Origin: Sulfuricurvum sp.
Lineage (GTDB): Bacteria > Campylobacterota > Campylobacteria > Campylobacterales > Sulfurimonadaceae
Reading direction: 5' to 3'
Length of the DNA stretch: 64,000 nucleotides
Assembly: GCA_024637295.1 (NCBI GenBank)
Contig: JAGXFL010000008.1
Coordinates: 120,976-184,975 of the forward strand
Shown here: positions 8,750 to 17,572 of the stretch, one piece after another
Numbering within the stretch: the stretch's first letter is position 1
Layout of the letters: every line of letters starts with the position of its first letter
The notes under the pieces: generated by a model
Databases searched by the model: none
Seen by the model: the letters and a program-made list of their open reading frames with translations, nothing else
What the model was told of the DNA's origin: nothing
Translations under genes and position numbers: made by a program

Positions 8750-9330
8750 TTACTTTTGATAAAGAGGGCGAAACGCCTCTGGATGATATATCAGGACTGA
8801 AACTAAAAAAGATTACGACTCGTAGCAAACTGGATGATGCTGAAGCTCAAAATATTCTCAAAGCCTATATCAAATATACATTAACGCCCACAGCACTAAA
8901 AAAAATAACGTTCGATTTTAGTTTTTTTCGTAAGCTGCATAAAGAGATGTTGGGCGATGTTTGGAACTGGGCTGGAGAGTTTCGCACTACCCAAACATCC
9001 ATCGGTGTTGAAGCCAACATGATTCATCAACGTCTTTATCAATTACAAGATGATCTGAAATACTGGGAGAGTGAATGGGATTACTGTGATACGGCTACAC
9101 GACTACATCATACACTGGTGAAGATTCATCCTTTTCTAAACGGTAACGGACGATGGGCGCGGCTTGCTACTGATTTATGGTTATTGAAAATGGGATACCC
9201 CACTCTATCATGGGGTGGAAATATTACGGAAATCAGTGATGCCCGAGCAGAATACATCAGTGCTCTCAAAGAAGCGGATAAGGGAGAGTATATACCTCTC
9301 AAAATGTTTATGTTCGGAGAAACAAAGTAA
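8740..9330 (+). CDS. Fic-domain protein of the 'mobile mystery protein B' type
   Basis: A 196-aa Fic/DOC-fold protein (194 aa from the equally plausible ATG at 8746). Fic enzymes transfer AMP or related groups to target proteins. The Fic motif is HPFLNGNGR at residues 130-138. The position that is Asp/Glu in canonical HPFx(D/E)GNGR is Asn here, as I recall from the mobile mystery protein B subgroup (TIGR02613), which the N-terminal GDVWNWAGEFR block also matches. No inhibitory (S/T)xxxE(G/N) helix is obvious in it or the partner. Members of this family are usually found on mobile or accessory DNA. Expressed from the operator-flanked promoter together with the HTH gene. Confidence 0.85.
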   Translation: MGMITFDKEGETPLDDISGLKLKKITTRSKLDDAEAQNILKAYIKYTLTPTALKKITFDFSFFRKLHKEMLGDVWNWAGEFRTTQTSIGVEANMIHQRLYQLQDDLKYWESEWDYCDTATRLHHTLVKIHPFLNGNGRWARLATDLWLLKMGYPTLSWGGNITEISDARAEYISALKEADKGEYIPLKMFMFGETK

Positions 9331-9336
9331 CAGTTC

Positions 9337-9367
9337 GTAACATCATTTACTACAAATATGTTACAAT
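9337..9367 (+). promoter_or_regulatory. Promoter of the first fapA-like gene with inverted repeat, possibly leaderless
   Basis: GTAACAT (9337-9343) and ATGTTAC (9358-9364) form a perfect 7-bp inverted repeat with a 14-base spacer. It overlaps a TACAAT -10 box (9362-9367). The predicted transcript start falls on or next to the ATG at 9374, and there is no Shine-Dalgarno sequence, so the mRNA may be leaderless. The repeat could be an operator. Confidence 0.4.
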
Positions 9368-9373
9368 CGACCT

Positions 9374-11188
9374 ATGGCAGATTTTACACCTATTATCAAG
9401 ATTTCTACAAATATTAAAGAAGATTTATTGCTGTGTGCTCAGTCTAATAAGATCGATGCGCATGAGGTAGATTTTGACCTTCTCTCTTATGAGACGTTTT
9501 ATCAAAAAGCCGAAGATAATGGGTGGCATCCTATGGAAGGGAAAAATTTGCTGAAGCAAATTACCCAAGAAGAATTATACGACAGTAGTTTTTTGCTCAG
9601 ACAAGAGTATCAAATACGAATACGTCCTTTTACTCCTCATCAATTTTTAGATCTTCGTTTTTCGATTGCAATGAACAAAAGTAAGGGAATCGTTACCGCA
9701 CTTATTGATCCCGCTTCTACTATTCCGCTTAAAAAAGGGGTGCAGGAGTGGATCAAAGAGGTAATAGATCATCGAAAACTTCGGCTTGGATTTTTGATCG
9801 CAACGGCGGATGAAGAGTTGGACGATGCGATCTTACGACTTCTGGCACGGTTACAAAAACAAGGGCCATTAAGTGAACCGTATCCTATTGTAATCGCTAA
9901 ATTTTTTCCTGCAATCGAAGCGGTAAATGATGCAATTATTTTGCATTATAAAAAGGAGCATGAGCATAACAGTTTGATCGAGGGAGTGCAGCCTGATGAT
10001 CTTCTATTTGAGTATATCTTGCCAAAGCACGGTCGTAACGGACGTGGATGCGATGGAGTTGCTATTGTAGTTCCTGAACCAATAATCAAGTATGCGGGGG
10101 TAATCAAGATTGATGATACCACCATACGCAGTGAACAAGATGAGAATAGCATACGATATTACGCGAAAGTTTCAGGTTTTGTGAAGCGCGATAAAGGTGT
10201 ATTTTCAGTTGCACAAGTATTAAACTTAGAATCTGTTAGTATGAAAAAGACAGGCTTTATCGAAGCGGGAATCGATAAGGACATCTCTCTTGCCGTGACC
10301 CGAAATGTCTTTAATGAAGATGCTGTTGGTATGGGGATGAGTATTGATATTCAAAAAGTAAATATTGACGGCACCGTTGGAGAAAATACGAAGATAAAAG
10401 CTGATGATCTCACTATCGGGGCGCAAACGCATCGTAAATCTCACATTGATGTTACTGATGTGGCAAGGATACAGCTTCATAGAGGAGATCTAAAAGCCAA
10501 GGAAGCGATTATCGATGTTTTGGAAGGTGGGCGTATTGAAGCAGAAGTTGTGAGGGTTAACAAGATGTTGGGAGGAGAGATTATTGCCGGAAAAGTGTAT
10601 ATTGATCTCCTCTACTCCCATGCGAAAATCATTGCACTGGAACATATTGAAGTCGATCAGATTCTAGGTGAGGCCAATACGTTGATGATTGATCCCTACT
10701 CTGTACCGACATACCATGAACAAATAGCACAGATGCAAATGCAGATTGCCCAAAAAGAAGAGTTGTATGCGCTTCATATTCAAGAACTCAGTGCGAAACA
10801 GCATGAGTTCAAAGCCAAAAATGTACGGATCAAAGAGTTTCAAAAACGGGTGGTCCAAGCACAAGAAAAAGGGCTTGAACCAATGAAAGCGGATATGGTT
10901 CGGGTACGACAATATCAAGGGGAAGCTCAAAAATTGCATTATGAAGCGGGAAAACTTCGCGAAGAGCATGATTATTTGACTGCACTTCGAGGTAAGCTTG
11001 AAAAATTTTATGAGGCAGATCTGCATGGCGTTATCGTTTGTAAAGGGAGTTATAACGGGCACACGCGTGTTGCATTCGTAGATCCGAAAACACGGGAAGA
11101 ACACACCTCTTTTCCAAATGGATCGGTGTGTGAAATCAGACTGGAGTTACAGGGTGATGAGAAGAAGCTACGATTGCACTCAAATTAA
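9374..11188 (+). CDS. FapA/DUF342-family protein, copy 1
   Basis: A 604-aa protein of the FapA (DUF342) family. Family members take part in flagellar assembly or polar localisation in vibrios, but the molecular role here is unknown. The order is an N-terminal domain (1-~120); a central region with the family block VQPDDLLFEYILPKHGRNGRGCDG near 205; a right-handed beta-helix-like stretch at ~290-430 (repeated short strands such as INVDGTVGENTKIKADD-like turns); a long coiled coil at ~450-550; and a C-terminal RVAFVDP beta segment. No signal peptide or membrane helix. The start ATG at 9374 is supported by exact correspondence with the second copy (MADFTPI versus MAEFTPI), despite lacking a ribosome-binding site. 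Confidence 0.85.
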   Translation: MADFTPIIKISTNIKEDLLLCAQSNKIDAHEVDFDLLSYETFYQKAEDNGWHPMEGKNLLKQITQEELYDSSFLLRQEYQIRIRPFTPHQFLDLRFSIAMNKSKGIVTALIDPASTIPLKKGVQEWIKEVIDHRKLRLGFLIATADEELDDAILRLLARLQKQGPLSEPYPIVIAKFFPAIEAVNDAIILHYKKEHEHNSLIEGVQPDDLLFEYILPKHGRNGRGCDGVAIVVPEPIIKYAGVIKIDDTTIRSEQDENSIRYYAKVSGFVKRDKGVFSVAQVLNLESVSMKKTGFIEAGIDKDISLAVTRNVFNEDAVGMGMSIDIQKVNIDGTVGENTKIKADDLTIGAQTHRKSHIDVTDVARIQLHRGDLKAKEAIIDVLEGGRIEAEVVRVNKMLGGEIIAGKVYIDLLYSHAKIIALEHIEVDQILGEANTLMIDPYSVPTYHEQIAQMQMQIAQKEELYALHIQELSAKQHEFKAKNVRIKEFQKRVVQAQEKGLEPMKADMVRVRQYQGEAQKLHYEAGKLREEHDYLTALRGKLEKFYEADLHGVIVCKGSYNGHTRVAFVDPKTREEHTSFPNGSVCEIRLELQGDEKKLRLHSN

Positions 11189-11307
11189 ACATACAATGGG
11201 ATGCAAGGCTTTTTTTATCAAATATAAGATATTATAAAATAAATTGATACTTAAATCACCGTGGTTGTGTGAGATAGAGAGATACGCCAATGAGACAACA
11301 GTTGAGG

Positions 11308-11313
11308 TATAGT
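11308..11313 (+). promoter_or_regulatory. -10 box of the second fapA-like gene, possibly leaderless
   Basis: TATAGT at 11308-11313 ends 5 bases before the ATG at 11319, the same geometry as in copy 1. No ribosome site lies at a useful distance (GAGG at 11304-11307 is 11 bases away), so initiation may be leaderless or use a weak site. Confidence 0.3.
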
Positions 11314-11318
11314 AACTA

Positions 11319-13139
11319 ATGGCAGAGTTCACGCCAATACCCAAGGCATCTATCAATATCAGAGAAGATTTACGTTTGGCTGCTGCTGATCGTAAACTCA
11401 GAGCTGAAGATGTCGATTTTGATCTCATCTCGTATGAAACCTATTATAAAAAAGGGGATGATAACGAGTGGCATCCCATGCCTGATGGGAGCATTTTCGC
11501 CCATATTCCTCAAGATCAACTTTTCGCAAGTGATTATCTCCTCCGCCAAGAATATCAAATCATCATACGCCCTTCTGCCCCTATACGATATTTGGACCTA
11601 CGTTTTACGGTCGGGATCAGTAAGGCCAAGGGGATAGTGACGGCGATCATCGATCCCTCTTCTACTATTCCGCTTAAAAAAGGGGTACAGGAGTGGATCA
11701 AATCAGCGATAGAAAAAAGAAAGCTTCGTTTGGGATATTTGATCGGGACAGCGGATGAGCAGCTTGAAAAAGAGATATTACGCCTTCTGGTAACGATACA
11801 AAAGCAAGGGGCACTCACACAGCCCTATCATTTGTCTATAGGATGTTTTTCTCCCCCTATCGATACGATTGATGATAGAATCATCTTGCATTATAAAAAA
11901 CTCGATGAGAATCCTGATGATCCCAGTTATATCCAAGGGGTACAGCCCGGAGATCTGGTATTGGAATATATTTTTCCTAAAAAAGGGCGCAATGGCCGTG
12001 GATTAGATGGAGCACCCATTATTGTTCCCGAACCAACGATCAAATATGCAGGAGTGATGAAAGTCAAGGATACGACGATCAGCAGTACTCAAGATGAGAA
12101 TGGTATCCGTTATTTTGCACTGGTATCGGGATTTGTGAAGAGGGAAAAAGGGATCTTTCTCGTTTCTCAAGATCTCTATCTCGAAGCGGTCAGTGTGAAG
12201 ACAGGTTCCGTTGTCCCCGGATGGGAAAAAGACATATCGCTTGTGGTGGAACAAAAAAACGCAGGTGAAGATGCGGTTGGGGCAGGATTGCGCATTGATA
12301 TTAAAACCGTTGATATCAGCGGAACAGTGGGAGAAAACACGCAAATAAGAGCGTGCGATCTTAACATTGATGCACAAACTCATAAAAAATCAAAGATCGA
12401 TGTGAGCGGAGAGGCGAACATCAAACTGCATCGCGGAGACCTTAAGGCCAAAGATGCCAATGTCGATGTCTTGGAAGGCGGTACGATAGAGGGGGATATT
12501 GTACGGGTCAAGAAGATGCTTGGAGGGGAGATAATCGCTCGAACGGTCTACATTGATGTGCTCTATGCCCACAGCAAGATCATCGCACTTGAAAGCATCG
12601 AGATCAACCGTATCGAAGGGGAAGGCAATACGATCATTATCGACCCTGCATCGCTGTCAGTATACCATGAGGAAACTGCAGAGTTGACGGCTAAAATTCA
12701 TGAAAAAGAAAATATTCTTCGTGAGCATAAAAAAGAATTAAGTATGCAACAAACTTCTTTCAAAGAGAAGAATGCGCAGATACAACTTTTTCAGAAACGT
12801 TTGATCGATGCAAAAAACAGTGGAAGAGAGCCGTTGGAAGTCGATCTAGTTAGGATACGTCAGTATAAAGCAGAAGCCAGCAGGATTCAACTGCTTACGG
12901 TAAAAACAGTAGAAGAAGAGAACGAAATATACGTTTTACGTGAAATGTTGAAGCGATTAAATGAAGCCGATTTGTATGGGGTTATTATTCATCATGGAGA
13001 GTATTATGGGAATAATCGCGTACAGTTTATTGACCCAATGACACGGCAGGAATACAGTGCTTTCCCAAAGGGAAAGGTCCCTACTGTTCGATTGCAGACA
13101 ATAGGGGATGAAAAGAGGCTTATATTACATAATGGGTGA
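11319..13139 (+). CDS. FapA/DUF342-family protein, copy 2
   Basis: A 606-aa paralogue of the preceding gene, alignable end to end by eye with nearly the same length. Shared blocks include IPLKKGVQEWIK, GVQPGDLVLEYIFPKKGRNGRG, the beta-helix stretch (KMLGGEIIARTVYIDVLYAHSKIIALE split across positions ~390-425) and the coiled coil at ~450-545. The best-conserved parts are the central GRNGRG region and the beta-helix; the coiled coil varies most. It has its own presumptive promoter 130 bases after copy 1, so the two copies may be expressed separately. No flagellar genes are adjacent. Role inferred only at family level. Confidence 0.85.
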   Translation: MAEFTPIPKASINIREDLRLAAADRKLRAEDVDFDLISYETYYKKGDDNEWHPMPDGSIFAHIPQDQLFASDYLLRQEYQIIIRPSAPIRYLDLRFTVGISKAKGIVTAIIDPSSTIPLKKGVQEWIKSAIEKRKLRLGYLIGTADEQLEKEILRLLVTIQKQGALTQPYHLSIGCFSPPIDTIDDRIILHYKKLDENPDDPSYIQGVQPGDLVLEYIFPKKGRNGRGLDGAPIIVPEPTIKYAGVMKVKDTTISSTQDENGIRYFALVSGFVKREKGIFLVSQDLYLEAVSVKTGSVVPGWEKDISLVVEQKNAGEDAVGAGLRIDIKTVDISGTVGENTQIRACDLNIDAQTHKKSKIDVSGEANIKLHRGDLKAKDANVDVLEGGTIEGDIVRVKKMLGGEIIARTVYIDVLYAHSKIIALESIEINRIEGEGNTIIIDPASLSVYHEETAELTAKIHEKENILREHKKELSMQQTSFKEKNAQIQLFQKRLIDAKNSGREPLEVDLVRIRQYKAEASRIQLLTVKTVEEENEIYVLREMLKRLNEADLYGVIIHHGEYYGNNRVQFIDPMTRQEYSAFPKGKVPTVRLQTIGDEKRLILHNG

Positions 13140-13148
13140 GTAATATAC

Positions 13149-14270
13149 CTATTTGCCTCTTCGTTTATGGCGTTCTTCACTTAGCATAGAGCTTAGGGTA
13201 TTAAAGACGTCACGGCTTGCAGATTCGGCATCTCTGAAATAGGTCATGACATTGGTCGATTTTTCACCGCATGTCCCTGATTTGACACAATGGATGGCAT
13301 CATGGATACGATCATGCACCACTTTATGAGGGGCTTCAAGTCTCGGATAGCTGGCAACTGATCCGAAGACCTCTTTGCCAAGACCATTGTCATACCATTT
13401 ACCCAATCGGCATCCATGGTGATCTGCAAACTCATCATCGACACGGTTCAAGAAGACCGTTTTGTATCCTCTGGATTTAAACAAAAGGTGATCGAGTTTT
13501 GTCAAAACCACAAAAACCGAATACAAAACATCGGTAGAATCGTTGTCGATTTCAATGGTACGCTCTTGTAGGCCTGACAGTGATTCCTGAAAACGGTTGA
13601 GTTTTGCACTGGAAGAGGATGAGATCGTTTCCATAGAACTGGAGCGCTCATCGATCTCAGTAGCGTTTTGTTTGAGACTTTGGATACTCATGGCGACTTC
13701 CTGAGTCGCTTTTTGAGTCCGTTCTGCCAATTTGCGTACCTCATCCGCAACAACGGCAAAGCCTCTTCCGTGTTCACCTGCGCGTGCTGCTTCAATCGCT
13801 GCATTGAGGGCGAGAAGATTGGTCTGGTCTGAGATGTCTTTGATGAGATCAATGACCGATCCAATGGCTTCGACACTTCCGCTAAGCTGTGAAACGGAAG
13901 CGTAATTGCTGGTAATGTTTTCCGCAAGATCTTGCTGGGTGCTTAATAAATCGTTGATTTCTTCATTGATTTCGACGGATGATTCCCGATTAAGACGGTT
14001 AAGTTCTGCGACCTCTTTGAGCTCATCGACATTGGCGCTAAGATCCTTTTGAAGAGCGGAAAGGTCATTCTCTGCTCCAGCTACCAATCCTTCTGTTAGT
14101 TCATGAATCAAATCAAACATCACCTTTTGGTGAGAGGCTTCTTTACTTTGTCCTGCTAGCTGAGCATTTGTTTTATCTAGCTGTTCATTTGCTTGTTCGA
14201 GCTCTTGTATACGTCTTTTTAATGTCTCGTTTTCAGACGCTTCTTTTTTGTATCTACTTTTATAAAACAT
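13149..14270 (-). CDS. Soluble methyl-accepting chemotaxis protein with C-terminal CZB zinc-binding domain
   Basis: A 373-aa cytoplasmic chemoreceptor without membrane segments. The N-terminal ~45 residues are coiled coil. The signalling hairpin is near residues 145-190 ([20 protein letters not shown] followed by [19 protein letters not shown]). The C-terminus is a chemoreceptor zinc-binding (CZB) domain with the expected ligands: a His in [13 protein letters not shown], the Cys of [10 protein letters not shown] and the two His of [15 protein letters not shown] domains sense zinc and, through the zinc-bound Cys, oxidants such as hypochlorous acid. It signals to CheA/CheW. GAGGTG precedes the ATG. 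It is convergent with fapA copy 2 and alone in its transcription unit. Confidence 0.9.
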   Translation of the reverse strand: MFYKSRYKKEASENETLKRRIQELEQANEQLDKTNAQLAGQSKEASHQKVMFDLIHELTEGLVAGAENDLSALQKDLSANVDELKEVAELNRLNRESSVEINEEINDLLSTQQDLAENITSNYASVSQLSGSVEAIGSVIDLIKDISDQTNLLALNAAIEAARAGEHGRGFAVVADEVRKLAERTQKATQEVAMSIQSLKQNATEIDERSSSMETISSSSSAKLNRFQESLSGLQERTIEIDNDSTDVLYSVFVVLTKLDHLLFKSRGYKTVFLNRVDDEFADHHGCRLGKWYDNGLGKEVFGSVASYPRLEAPHKVVHDRIHDAIHCVKSGTCGEKSTNVMTYFRDAESASRDVFNTLSSMLSEERHKRRGK

Positions 14271-14342
14271 TTACACCTCATTTGCATTATTGTACTATAG
14301 CATAGCATTATTTTGATATAAAAATGTCACATCGTTATTTAT

Positions 14343-14747
14343 TTATGGGAGGTTAATTAGAATCTCGGCTTGTTCTCCTATACTGACCATTTTTGGAAGA
14401 GTATCCACAGTGACATAAACCATTTTTTCTTGAGGAAGGTATTGATTCAAAGTGCTGATTCGACGTACGATACCTGCATAAGGCTGTTGCCCTGTGGTGC
14501 GAAAGGTCACGATGGCATCTTGCCCTATTTTGAACTTGTTTTTTTGAGGCTCATGGATAAGCGCTTTGACCCACAGTTGTGATTTCTGATCGCTTTGTTC
14601 GAGGGTTCCAATACCGTTGATGTAATTTTTTGATATGGATTGAGGCGATTGTGTAACAGTGCTTTTGGTAGAAGAGGTGACAAGTGTGATGACAATGAGT
14701 ATAAGCGTTCCGACAAAGATCGGTTTCTTTTTATCGCAGCATGCCAT
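14343..14747 (-). CDS. Internally deleted HlyD-like protein (membrane anchor plus beta-barrel only)
   Basis: A 134-aa relic-like paralogue of the full membrane-fusion protein encoded at 16634-17572. The first ~55 residues match that protein's start (MACCDKKK, one membrane helix, then NGIGTLE for NGVGTLE). The rest matches its C-terminal beta-barrel/membrane-proximal end (KIGQDAIVTFRTTG, YAGIVRRI, VYVTVDTLP, GEQAEILINL). About 170 residues containing the lipoyl domain and the alpha-helical hairpin are absent, so it could not bridge to a TolC channel. The frame is intact, with an ATG start. It is the last gene of the exporter operon, 67 bases after the ATPase. It could be a decaying duplicate or a working accessory subunit. 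Confidence 0.75.
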   Translation of the reverse strand: MACCDKKKPIFVGTLILIVITLVTSSTKSTVTQSPQSISKNYINGIGTLEQSDQKSQLWVKALIHEPQKNKFKIGQDAIVTFRTTGQQPYAGIVRRISTLNQYLPQEKMVYVTVDTLPKMVSIGEQAEILINLP

Positions 14748-14814
14748 TTCATCTCCTTACTGTGCTAGTGCGCCAATAATAAAGGAAAGTGTAGCACAAA
14801 AAGAGTCTTGGACT

Positions 14815-15504
14815 TTAAATCGTCTCTTTGACGATCCCATCCTCAACGCGTAAAATCCGATCAAACAACGGTAGCATCCGTTCATCGTGGGTGACCACAA
14901 CAATGGCGACCTCTTGTTCGTGGGCCAGTTTACGTAAGAGATTCATTACCGATAGTGCTCGCTCTCCGTCCAATGCAGCGGTAGGTTCGTCAGCTAGGAT
15001 AATCTTCGGATTATTCGCTAGAGATCGAGCAATCGCTACTCGTTGACTTTGACCTCCGGAGAGTTGAGAGGGCATTTTAGTAAGTTTGTCTTCTACTCCT
15101 AGATAGTCTAAGAGTTCTTTGGCTTTTTGGTCTGCTGTAGCTTTTTTGATCCCATTCATTTGAGGTACGATAGTCACATTCTCCAAAACATTGAGAAAGG
15201 GGATGAGGTTGTGTGCTTGAAAAATAAATCCAATTTTTTCACGCCGTATACGTCTGGTATCGTAGATCTGCCATTTTTGATCGTACATCAACTCGCCATC
15301 TAAGCTCAGCTTACCACTCGTGGGCTCGGTGATGCAGCCAATCATGGTAATCAGAGTTGTTTTTCCCGAACCGCTTGGACCTAGCAGTGCGACTGTCTCT
15401 CCGGAATAGATATCAAAGGTTGCTTCTTTGATCGCAGTTACAGCATTCTCGCCCTCGCCATACGTTTTGGAAAGATTTTCGACCGAAATAATCCTCTTTT
15501 TCAT
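14815..15504 (-). CDS. ABC transporter ATPase, MacB/LolD type
   Basis: A 229-aa nucleotide-binding subunit of a MacB/LolD-like ABC transporter, peripheral to the inner membrane. Walker A GPSGSGKTT is at residues 42-50, Q-loop FIFQAHNLIPFLNV near 93, signature LSGGQSQR near 143, Walker B IILADEPTAALDGE near 160, and the H-loop His in VVVTHDE near 200. It starts directly after the permease stop (permease ends at 15505) and is followed by the truncated HlyD gene. With the permease, HlyD-like and TolC-like proteins it should form a tripartite exporter; its substrate is unknown. Confidence 0.93.
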   Translation of the reverse strand: MKKRIISVENLSKTYGEGENAVTAIKEATFDIYSGETVALLGPSGSGKTTLITMIGCITEPTSGKLSLDGELMYDQKWQIYDTRRIRREKIGFIFQAHNLIPFLNVLENVTIVPQMNGIKKATADQKAKELLDYLGVEDKLTKMPSQLSGGQSQRVAIARSLANNPKIILADEPTAALDGERALSVMNLLRKLAHEQEVAIVVVTHDERMLPLFDRILRVEDGIVKETI

Positions 15505-16641
15505 TTATCCCCCAATAGCACTGGCAGGATCAATTCGCAATGCCGAACGGATACCTCCAATGGATGCAAGAATACTGATGATGATGACAACCAAAAAAAG
15601 CTTGAGTTCGTCACTGGGGATGAGAATGACAGTTTTGGGAAAATGGTTGGCGCTGGCATTGGCAAAGATGGCTCCTCCGGCAAACGCGATGATACCCATG
15701 AGAAGGGATTGTTGAGCGATCATTTTGGTGATTAAGAAGTTGGAAGCGCCGATCAGTTTTAAAATAGCGATCTCCTTTATCTTCCCCATCGTCATAGTAT
15801 AGATGATCAAAGAGATGATCACAGAAGAGACGATTAGCAAAATCATGGTAAACATTCCGATTTGTTTAGCGGAACGTTCTATGAGATTTTTGGTGAGGAT
15901 ATCCGATTGTTCTTGTTGGGTATAGACTTCCTGATGTTTCCAGCGGTGTATTTCCTGAGCTACAGTTTTGGAATCAAATCCAGGAGATAGGGTGAGGGCA
16001 AACGCATTGACTGTAGCGGTCGCAGTACTTTGTGCTCCACGTACTCTATCGTTGCGAATTTGTTCATTGCTGAATAAAAATTGCAGTTCCTGTGCCTCGT
16101 GCAAATCGAGATAAACCATTGGATCACCTCCCGAAGAGACGGCTTTGTGTGTTAGTCCTACCACAGTGTAGATATTACGTCCCAGAGTGATCTTATCCCC
16201 GAGAATAAACCCTGTTTTGGTATCGACGATGATCTCTCGACTGCGGACTTTTATCGCTGTTCCTTGCGTCAGAGTAAATGGTTTAAAAGAACTGAGGGAT
16301 TCGTAGCCAAGTGCGTAAACGCGAATGGGCTTGTCTCCTTTGGGCATTTGTAAACTTTGAAAGGTGAGAGGATGAACCTCTTTGACCCCTGCAAATCCTT
16401 TCAAAGAATATTTGAGGTCTTCGTGCAGCCTAGAGCTTTCAGCAAAGGGGCCCAAGGTGTCTTTTTGCACAACCCATAAATCAGGTGCGATGTTGTTGGG
16501 GACGATCATGGCGTCATGTACCATCCCTCTGTAGATACCAATCATGACAAGTACGACACCGATAAGCATTCCGACACCTAGTGCTGTAGTGACAAATTTG
16601 CCCAGAGAGTGGGCGATATCACGCTGTGCGAGATTAATCAT
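15505..16641 (-). CDS. MacB/FtsX-type ABC transporter permease
   Basis: A 378-aa inner-membrane permease with the FtsX/MacB topology: one N-terminal helix (LGVGMLIGVVLVMIGIY), a large periplasmic MacB-core-like domain (~55-255), and three C-terminal helices from ~265 (MFTMILLIVSSVIISLII; then LLMGIIAFAGGAIFANA; then LKLFLVVIIISILASIGG). The start chosen is the ATG at 16641 (MINLAQRDIAHS), 8 bases inside the upstream HlyD gene, because this gives a normal permease N-terminus. The frame is open to 16743 but that extension is only antisense-like HlyD coding. It is coupled to the ATPase without a gap. Confidence 0.88.
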   Translation of the reverse strand: MINLAQRDIAHSLGKFVTTALGVGMLIGVVLVMIGIYRGMVHDAMIVPNNIAPDLWVVQKDTLGPFAESSRLHEDLKYSLKGFAGVKEVHPLTFQSLQMPKGDKPIRVYALGYESLSSFKPFTLTQGTAIKVRSREIIVDTKTGFILGDKITLGRNIYTVVGLTHKAVSSGGDPMVYLDLHEAQELQFLFSNEQIRNDRVRGAQSTATATVNAFALTLSPGFDSKTVAQEIHRWKHQEVYTQQEQSDILTKNLIERSAKQIGMFTMILLIVSSVIISLIIYTMTMGKIKEIAILKLIGASNFLITKMIAQQSLLMGIIAFAGGAIFANASANHFPKTVILIPSDELKLFLVVIIISILASIGGIRSALRIDPASAIGG

Positions 16642-17572
16642 GGGTAAGGTTGATTTGAACTTCGGCTTGTTCGCCCAAATACAAAGGATCAGGAAGGGTG
16701 TCCAATGTGATGTAAACAACCCTCTCTTCAGTGATACGGTCACTTACCATTCCGATACGGCGTACGACACCTACGTATTTTTGATCACCTGTTGAACGCA
16801 AAGTAACAATAGCGGTCTGCCCCACTTTCAGCCCTGCACTTTGGCGTTCGTCAATGTAGGTTCTGATCCACACGTTTTTTGGATTGGCGATTTTAAAGAC
16901 GGGGGTAGCGGGACTTATAGTGCTTCCAGCTTCCGCATCGCGTGAGAGGATGATCCCATCGATAGGTGAGCGTAAAGAATAATCGCGGATGGTAGCGTTT
17001 ATGGAATCCAACGACCCAACTGCACGTTGTATCTCATGTTGGGAGAGCTTTAGCGATTCTTGTGCACTTACAAGAGCCGCATTTGCACTTTGGGCTGAGG
17101 CTTGAGCGGTGTCAAGCTCTGCTTGCGTTACAAATCCTCCTTTGCTGAGGTTTTTGTAGCGTGTCAAGGTAGCATCGGCTAATACTTTTTTAGCTCTCAT
17201 ATCTTCTATAGCGGCTTTTTGTGAGGCCATTTGGGAGCGGCTTTTCTCGACGATGGCACTGTTTTGCAGTTGAGCACCTGTAAGTTCTGCAAGTTCCATT
17301 TGGGCTAAAAGTGTCCCTTTGACAACATGGTCCCCCTCATCCGCATACACAGTACTGATAGTAGAAGTATTTTTAGGTGCAATAGTAATGACTTCTTTGG
17401 CTTCAAGTGTTCCTACTCCATTGACTTGGTTTGAAGACGTTTGCATTTTTACGCCATTAGGTATCACTGGTATTTTAGGCATAGGTGTCTTTCTCAATGA
17501 AGTGATAAATGCGATAGCAATAAGGACAATTACTCCAGCAAGAATCAGTTTCTTTTTATCACAACATGCCAT
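16634..17572 (-). CDS. HlyD-family membrane fusion protein of the ABC exporter
   Basis: A 312-aa periplasmic adaptor anchored by one N-terminal helix (LILAGVIVLIAIAFITSL) after a short cytoplasmic start MACCDKKK. A lipoyl half-motif (VNGVGTLEAKEVITIAP) leads into a coiled-coil hairpin (~85-195, rich in Ala/Gln/Ser), then the second lipoyl half (YSLRSPIDGIILSRDAEAGS) and a beta-barrel and membrane-proximal region. This is the MacA/HlyD arrangement linking an inner-membrane ABC permease to an outer-membrane TolC channel. It overlaps the TolC-like gene by 14 bases upstream and the permease by 8 downstream. A shortened copy lies at 14343-14747. Confidence 0.9.
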   Translation of the reverse strand: MACCDKKKLILAGVIVLIAIAFITSLRKTPMPKIPVIPNGVKMQTSSNQVNGVGTLEAKEVITIAPKNTSTISTVYADEGDHVVKGTLLAQMELAELTGAQLQNSAIVEKSRSQMASQKAAIEDMRAKKVLADATLTRYKNLSKGGFVTQAELDTAQASAQSANAALVSAQESLKLSQHEIQRAVGSLDSINATIRDYSLRSPIDGIILSRDAEAGSTISPATPVFKIANPKNVWIRTYIDERQSAGLKVGQTAIVTLRSTGDQKYVGVVRRIGMVSDRITEERVVYITLDTLPDPLYLGEQAEVQINLTHD

